From positions 13,927,501 to 13,991,500 of the forward strand of contig CM076949.1 of NCBI GenBank assembly GCA_039566865.1: a DNA stretch of 64,000 bases, given 5' to 3'. Under the pieces are notes generated by a model, which saw nothing but the letters and a program-made list of their open reading frames with translations, did no database searches and was not told the DNA's origin. The translations under genes were made by a program, and so were the position numbers. Below are positions 56,784 through 64,000 of this stretch, piece by piece. Position 1 is the first letter of the stretch; each line of letters begins with the position of its first letter. The stretch is from Aurelia coerulea (lineage: Eukaryota > Cnidaria > Scyphozoa > Semaeostomeae > Ulmaridae).

Positions 56784-59043
56784 ATGTCCATTTTAGTCAC
56801 ATCGCCTATTCTTCTATTTTTAAAGCCTTTAGTTATAGCGGCTGACTGCAAACTTCCTCCAAAAGCTCTGTCTTGCTGGCAACCGCTTCCTATTGTCCTT
56901 CTTACACATGTTGTTTTGGTAACTAAGAGGGACATTCAAGGATACACAACTACCATAACGGGACATGATACAAGAGCATTGTATTGGAGTAAAATTTACT
57001 ACAACAGCTGGTATATATTGACATTATAGTTCAGAAATACTCTATTTGCAATAATGTCATACAATGTCCTAGTAAAGTCTGTCAATTCTATTTTAACAAC
57101 GTTTTCAAGATCGATCGATCCTTTATTGAATTGCAATATTCAACAGAAAAGAAGGCAAAGCAAGCAAGAGGGGAAGAAAATTATCTTTTCTTTATATTAA
57201 TTTTTGCTCTAACAGAGTGCAATCTTCTTGCAATTCGATAAGTTTCGTCTTTGCACGTTCGAACCAAAAAGACTATAGATCGGAGAAGACAACGTTACGA
57301 AAAAATGTATATTTCTGAAAAGGAGCTTTGACGCTTCAAACTTGAATGCGATAACAAGCGAGAGGGATTTGACTTAAAAAGTCAAAACGTTTCCTTTATG
57401 ACCGAAAAAGTCAAAGAGAAGGAAAAGAAAGAACATATTTCCAACAACAATATACTCCAGTGCTGAGTTTTTTTAGAAGATCAGATTCTCAGTGTACAGA
57501 GTTTTGCCGAGTTTGTAAGTTTGCATTACAATCATCACGTTTATTTCCTGTACCTTTGCCAACAGTTTAAATTAAGGCTTTTCTGCAGGATTCATAAGAC
57601 TTCCCGATGATTATGCATTACACAGATTCGTAATATGTTAAGGATTTCCTGCAATAAAACAACTAGTTTCTTTTGCTATATTTTGCCAGTACTGGAGTTT
57701 CTTAAGTTCTCAGCGATCTGAGGGTTGTGTTTTTTAGAAACTGCTTTCTAAAATAAATTACTTATAACTTTTGTAATGGAAAATTGCTTTGCAACAAGGA
57801 CGGCCACTCCTGCCGTTCGCGTAATATTAAATCACCAGTCTTTGATTCATTAGAAATATCTAAAGATCAAAAACTTAGGGTTCTGTTAGTGTAAAATAAA
57901 ATGTCCACTTTAGTCACATCGCCTATTCTTCTATTTTTAAAGCCTTTAGTTATAGCGGCTGACTGCAAATTTCCTCCAAAAGCTCTGTCTTGCTGGCAAC
58001 CGCTTCCTATTGTCCTTCTTACACATGTTGTTTTGGTAACTAAGAGGGACATTCAAGGATACACAACTACCATAACTGGACATGATACAAGAGCATTGTA
58101 TTGGAGTAAAATTTACTACAACAGCTGGTATATATTGACATTATAGTTCTGAAATACTCTATTTGAAATAATATCATACAATGTCCTAGTAAAGTCTGTC
58201 AATTCTATTTTAAGAACGTTTTCAAGATCGATCGAGCTTTTATTGAATTGCAATATTCAACAGAAAAGAAGGCAAAGGAAGCAAGAGGGGAAGAAAATTA
58301 TCTTTTCTTTATATTAAATTTTCCTCTAACAGAGTGCAATCTTCTTGCAATTCGATAAGTTTCGTCCTTGCACATTCTAACCAAAAAGACTATAGATCGG
58401 AGGAGACAACGTTACGAACAAATGTATCTTTCTGAAAAGGAGCTTTGACGCTTCAAACTTGAATGCGATAACAAGCGAGAGGGATTTGACTTAAAAAGTC
58501 AAAACGTTTCCTTTATGACCGAAAACGTCAAAGAGAAGGAAAAGAAAGAACATATTTCCAACAACAATATACTCCAGTGCTGAGTTTTTTTAGAAGATCA
58601 GATTCTCAGTGTACAGAGTTTTGCCGAGTTTGTAAGTTTGCATTACAATCATCACGTTTATTTCCTGTACCTTTGCCAACAGTTTAAATTAAGGCTTTTC
58701 TGCAGGATTCATAAGACTTCCCGATGATTATGCATTACACAGATTCGTAATATGTTAAGGATTTCCTGCAACAAAACAACTAGTTTCTTTTGCTATATTT
58801 TGCCAGTACTGGAGTTTCTTAAGTTCTCAGCGATCTGAGGGTTGTGTTTTTTAGAAACTGCTTTCTAAAATAAAAAACATGTAAGTTGCGATCTTCACAC
58901 ATTACTTATAACTTTTGTAATGGAAAATTGCTTTGCAACAAGGACGGCCACTCCTGCCGTTCGCGTAATATTAAATCACCAGTCTTTGATTCATTAGAAA
59001 TATCTAAAGATCAAAAACTTAGGGTTCTGTTAGTGTAAAATAA

Positions 59044-62000
59044 ATGTCCACTTTAGTCACATCGCCTATTCTTCTATTTTTAAAGCCTTTAGTTATAGCG
59101 GCTGACTGCAAATTTCCTCCAAAAGCTCTGTCTTGCTGGCAACCGCTTCCTATTGTCCTTCTTACACATGTTGTTTTGGTAACTAAGAGGGACATTCAAG
59201 GATACACAACTACCATAACGGGACATGATACAAGAGCATTGTATTGGAGTAAAATTTACTACAACAGCTGGTATATATTGACATTATAGTTCTGAAATAC
59301 TCTATTTGAAATAATATCATACAATGTCCTAGTAAAGTCTGTCAATTCTATTTTAAGAACGTTTTCAAGATCGATCGAGCTTTTATTGAATTGCCATATT
59401 CAACAGAAAAGAAGGCAAAGCAAGCAAGAGGGGAAGAAAATTATCTTTTCTTTATATTAAATTTTCCTCTAACAGAGTGCAATCTTCTTGCAATTCGATA
59501 AGTTTCGTCTTTGCACATTCTAACCAAAAAGACTATAGATCGGAGGAGACAACGTTACGAACAAATGTATCTTACTGAAAAGGAGCTTTGACGCTTCAAA
59601 CTTAAATGCGATAACAAGCGAGAGGGATTTGACTTAACAATTCAAAACGTTTCCTTTATGAGAGAAGAAATCAAAGAGAAGGAAAGGAAAGAACATATTT
59701 CCAACAACAATTTACTCCAGTGCTAAGCTTTTTTGAGAAGATCAGATTCTCAGTGTACAGAGCTTTGCCGAGTTTGTAAGTTTGCATTACAATCTACGGG
59801 TTTATTTCCTGTACCTTCGCGAACATTCTAAATTAAGGTTTTGTGCAGGATTCATAAGACTTCCCGATGATTATGCATTACACAGATTCGTAATATGTTA
59901 AGGATTTCCTGCAACAAAACAACTAGTTTCTTATGCTATAATTTCCCAATAATGGAGTTTCTTAATTTCTCGGCGATCTGAGGGTTGAGATTTTAGAAGC
60001 TGTTTTTTTAAATGAATATGTCTGTTTGTGTAAATAAAAGGTCCACTTTTGTCACATCGCCTATTCTCCTTTTTTTATAGCCGTTAGTTCTAACGGCTGA
60101 CTGCAAACTTTCTCCAAAAGCTCTACTTTTCTGGCAACCGCTTCCTATTGTCCTTCTTACACATGTTGTTTTGGTAACTAAGAGCAACATTCAAGGATAC
60201 ACACCTACCATAACGGGACATGATACAAGAGCATTGTATTAGAATAAAATTTACTACAACAGCTGGTATATATTGACATTATAGTTCAAAAATACTCTAT
60301 TTGCAATAATATCATACAATGTCCTAGCAAAGTCGGTCAATTCTATTTTAACAACGTTTTCAAGACCGATCCAGCTTTTATTGAATTGTCATGTTCAACA
60401 GGAAAAGAAGGCAAAACAAGCAAGAGGGGAAGAAAATTATCTTTTCTTTATATCAATTTTTGCTCTAACAGAGTGCAATCTTCTTGCAATTCGATAAGTT
60501 TCGTCTTTGCACGTTCTAACCAAAAAGACTATAGATCGGAGAAGACAACGTTACGAAAAAATGTATCTTTCTGAAAAGGAGCTTTGACGCTTCAAACTTG
60601 AATGCGATAACAAGCGAGAGGGATTTGACTTAAAACGTCAAAACGTTTCCTTTATGACCGAAAAAGTCAAAGAGAAGGAAAAGAAAGAACATATTTCCAA
60701 CAACAATATACTCCAGTGCTGAGTTTTTTTAGAAGATCAGATTCTCAGTGTACAGAGTTTTGCCGAGTTTGTAAGTTTGCATTACAATCATCACGTTTAT
60801 TTCCTGTACCTTCGCCAACAGTTTAAATTAAGGTTTTTCTGCAGGATTCATAAGACTTCCCGATGATTATGCATTACACAGATTCGTAATATGTTAAGGA
60901 TTTCCTGCAACAAAACAACTAGTTTCTTTCGCTATATTTTACCAGTACTGGAGTTTCTTAAGTTCTCAGCGATCTGAGGGTTGTGTTTTTTAGAAACTGC
61001 TTTCTAAAATAAAAAACCTGTCAGTTGCGATCTTCACACATTACTTATAACTTTTGTAATGGAAAATTGCGTTGCAACAAGGACGGCCACTCCTGCCGTT
61101 CGCGTAATATTAAATCACCAGTCTTTGATTCATTAGAAATATCTAAAGATCAAAAACTTAGGATTCTGTTAGTGTAAAATAAATGTCCATTTTAGTCACA
61201 TCGCCTATTCTTCTATTTTTAAAGCCTTTAGTTATAGCGGCTGACTGCAAACTTCCTCCAAAAGCTCTGTCTTGCTGGCAACCGCTTCCTATTGTCCTTC
61301 TTACACATGTTGTTTTGGTAACTAAGAGGGACATTCAAGGATACACAACTACCATAACGGGACATGATACAAGAGCATTGTATTGGAGTAAAATTTACTA
61401 CAACAGCTGGTATATATTGACATTATAGTTCAGAAATACTCTATTTGCAATAATGTCATACAATGTCCTAGTAAAGTCTGTCAATTCTATTTTAACAACG
61501 TTTTCAAGATCGATCGAGCCTTTATTGAATTGCAATATTCAACAGAAAAGAAGGCAAAGCAAGCAAGAGGGGAAGAAAATTATCTTTTCTTTATATTAAT
61601 TTTTCCTCTAACAGAGTGCAATCTTCTTGCAATTCGATAAGTTTCGTCTTTGCACATTCTAACCAAAAAGACTATAGATCGGAGGAGACAACGTTACGAA
61701 CAAATGTATCTTTCTGAAAAGGAGCTTTGACGCTTCAAACTTGAATGCGATAACAAGCGAGAGGGATTTGACTTAAAAATTCAAAACGTTTCCTTTATGA
61801 CAGAAAAAATCAAAGAGAAGGAAAGGAAAGAACATATTTCCAACAACAATTTACTCCAGTGCTAAGTTTTTTTGAGAAGATCAGATTCTCAGTGTACAGA
61901 GCTTTGCCGAGTTTGTAAGTTTGCATTACAATCTACGGGTTTATTTCCTGTACCTTCGCGAACATTCTAAATTAAGGTTTTGTGCAGGATTCATAAGACT

Positions 62001-63321
62001 TCCCGATGATTATGCATTACACAGATTCGTAACATGTTAAGGATTTCCTGCAACAAAACAACTAGTTTCTTATGCTATAATTTCCCAATAATGGAGTTTC
62101 TTAATTTCTCGGCGATCTGAGGGTTGAGATTTTAGAAGCTGTTTTTTTAAATGAATATGTCTGTTTGTGTAAATAAAAGGTCCACTTTTGTCACATCGCC
62201 TATTCTCCTTTTTTTATAGCCGTTAGTTCTAACGGCTGACTGCAAACTTTCTCCAAAAGCTCTGTTTTTCTGGCAACCGCTTCCTATTGTCCTTCTTACA
62301 CATGTTGTTTTGGTAACTAAGAGCAACATTCAAGGATACACACCTACCATAACGGGACATGATACAAGAGCATTGTATTAGAATAAAATTTACTACAACA
62401 GCTGGTATATATTGACATTATAGTTCAAAAATACTCTATTTGCAATAATATCATACAATGTCCTAGCAAAGTCGGTCAATTCTATTTTAACAACGTTTTC
62501 AAGACCGATCCAGCTTTTATTGAATTGTCATGTTCAACAGGAAAAGAAGGCAAAACAAGCAAGAGGGGAAGAAAATTATCTTTTCTTTATATCAATTTTT
62601 GCTCTAACAGAGTGCAATCTTCTTGCAATTCGATAAGTTTCGTCTTTGCACGTTCTAACCAAAAAGACTATAGATCGGAGAAGACAACGTTACGAAAAAA
62701 TGTATCTTTCTGAAAAGGAGCTTTGACGCTTCAAACTTGAATGCGATAACAAGCGAGAGGGATTTGACTTAAAACGTCAAAACGTTTCCTTTATGACCGA
62801 AAAAGTCAAAGAGAAGGAAAAGAAAGAACATATTTCCAACAACAATATACTCCAGTGCTGAGTTTTTTTAGAAGATCAGATTTTCAGTGTACAGAGTTTT
62901 GCCGAGTTTGTAAGTTTGCATTACAATCATCGCGTTTATTTCCTGTACCTTCGCCAACAGTTTAAATTAAGGTTTTTCTGCAGGATTCATAAGACTTCCC
63001 GATGATTATGCATTACACAGATTCGTAATATGTTAAGGACTTCCTGCAACAAAACAACTAGTTTCTTTTGCTATATTTTACCAGTACTGGAGTTTCTTAA
63101 GTTCTCAGCGATCTGAGGGTTGTGTTTTTTAGAAACTGCTTTCTAAAACAAAAAACATGTAAGTTGCGATCTTCACACATTACTTATAACTTTTGTAATG
63201 GAAAATTGCGTTGCAACAAGGACGGCCACTCCTGCCGTTCGCGTAATATTAAATCACCAGTCTTTGATTCATTAGAAATATCTAAAGATCAAAAACTTAG
63301 GGTTCTGTTAGTGTAAAATAA
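59044..63321. repeat. Two consecutive 2,139-bp higher-order repeats (A-B-A-B)
   Basis: Starts at 59,044, 60,039, 61,183, 62,178 and 63,322 give spacings of 995, 1,144, 995 and 1,144 bp. The B units (also at 55,640) carry a perfect palindrome GCCGTTAGTTCTAACGGC about 40 bp after their start; A units have lost it. Two A subtypes exist: A1 (TTTTAAGAACG; 54,645, 57,901, 59,044) and A2 (AATAATGTCATAC; 56,784, 61,183, 63,322). Confidence 0.9.
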
Positions 63322-64000
63322 ATGTCCATTTTAGTCACATCGCCTATTCTTCTATTTTTAAAGCCTTTAGTTATAGCGGCTGACTGCAAATTTCCTCCAA
63401 AAGCTCTGTCTTGCTGGCAACCGCTTCCTATTGTCCTACTTACACATGTTGTTTTGGTAACTAAGAGGGACATTCAAGGATACACAACTACCATAACGGG
63501 ACATGATACAAGAGTATTGTATTGGAGTAAAAATTACTACAACAGCTGGTATATATTGACATTATAGTTCAGAAATACTCTATTTGCAATAATGTCATAC
63601 AATGTCCTAGTAAAGTCTGTCAATTCTATTTTAACAACGTTTTCAAGATCGATCGAGCCTTTATTGAATTGCAATATTCAACAGAAAAGAAGGCAAAGCA
63701 AGCAAGAGGGGAAGAAAATTATCTTTTCTTTATATTAATTTTTGCTCTAACAGAGTGCAATCTTCTTGCAATTCGATAAGTTTCGTCTTTGCACATTCTA
63801 ACCAACAAGACTATAGATCGGAGGAGACAACGTTACGAACAAATGTATCTTTCTGAAAAGGAGCTTTGACGCTTCAAACTTAAATGCGATAACAAGCGAG
63901 AGGGATTTGACTTAAAAATTCAAAACGTTTCCTTTATGACAGAAGAAATCAAAGAGAAGGAAAGGAAAGAACATATTTCCAACAACAATTTACTCCAGTG

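Larger units (their letters stand above)
50666..64000. repeat. Satellite array, ~1.0-1.14 kb units, runs off the window
   Basis: Each unit contains a recognisable start TGTCCACTTTAGTCACATCG or variant. Starts occur at 50,748; 51,381; 51,905; 52,844; 53,478; 54,645; 55,640; 56,784; 57,901; 59,044; 60,039; 61,183; 62,178; 63,322. There are three unit types. A has TAAAGCCTTTAGTTATAGCGG. B has TATAGCCGTTAGTTCTAACGG. C has TTTAGCCTTTAATTGGCTGG and occurs only at 51,381 and 53,478. The left part (to 54.6 kb) has shorter, irregular units and more divergence, as usual at array edges. Short open frames recur (81 codons at each A start; 62 codons starting MSCSTGKEGK). They are broken or altered in other units and show amino-acid-changing variation, so I do not call them genes. 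Function unknown. Confidence 0.95.

Noticed and set aside
54645..63567. 81-codon frame at each satellite A-unit start, candidate tandem gene family
   Set aside because: Identity is explained by recent array homogenisation. The frame is broken in the older left units and in B units, and A1/A2 differences are amino-acid changing (ST/SI, KF/KL).
50666..64000. Regular repeats considered as CRISPR-like array or rDNA/histone cluster
   Set aside because: Units are about 1 kb with no short repeat-spacer structure and no rRNA or histone sequence; the context is eukaryotic.

Overview
The window is eukaryotic and very probably from an invertebrate animal. It is AT-rich and holds many decayed non-LTR retrotransposons (LINEs), several families of short inverted-repeat DNA transposons, one clean spliced exon of a cyclic-nucleotide-gated (CNG) channel, and a 13.3 kb satellite array. 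I see no bacterial-style operon, tRNA, rRNA or CRISPR. The mix of LINEs (CR1/L2-like with an SGNH-esterase ORF1, an RTE, a zinc-motif LINE) with P-like, piggyBac-like, Harbinger-like and mariner-like elements would suit an anthozoan cnidarian. That placement is inference.

Layout. 1-9.2 kb: a LINE with a (CATA)n tail; a repeat (R1) present twice in opposite orientation (2,507-4,608 and 8,499-9,147), the first copy split by a LINE; a Harbinger-like MITE. 9.5-17.5 kb: five LINE fragments, a piggyBac-like element and a MITE with 9-bp target duplications. 17.6-23.2 kb: an apparent P-element excision scar, a piggyBac-like element, and a complete 3.18 kb P-like element with ~100-bp terminal repeats. 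24.5-28.7 kb: a G/C-ended MITE and LINE endonuclease and RT pieces. 29.55-29.71 kb: the CNG exon (minus strand), the only host coding exon I can support. 30.1-36 kb: one LINE cut apart by a 266-bp TA-MITE, a TTAA foldback element and an inversion between two MITE copies. 36-43.2 kb: an RTE flanked by a 14-bp direct repeat, with other LINEs nested inside. 43.3-50.7 kb: a mariner-like foldback, an L2-like LINE split by a second TTAA foldback, a ruined LINE, and the 5' part of a LINE (coiled coil, SGNH esterase, start of endonuclease). 50.67-64 kb: a satellite array with a 2,139-bp higher-order repeat, running off the window end.

The elements form an ordered record: several DNA transposons sit inside LINE reading frames, and removing them with one target-site copy restores the frame. 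This allows relative dating, and it shows that the 31.5-36.0 kb segment was probably inverted. Essentially none of the reading frames except the CNG exon belong to functional host genes.
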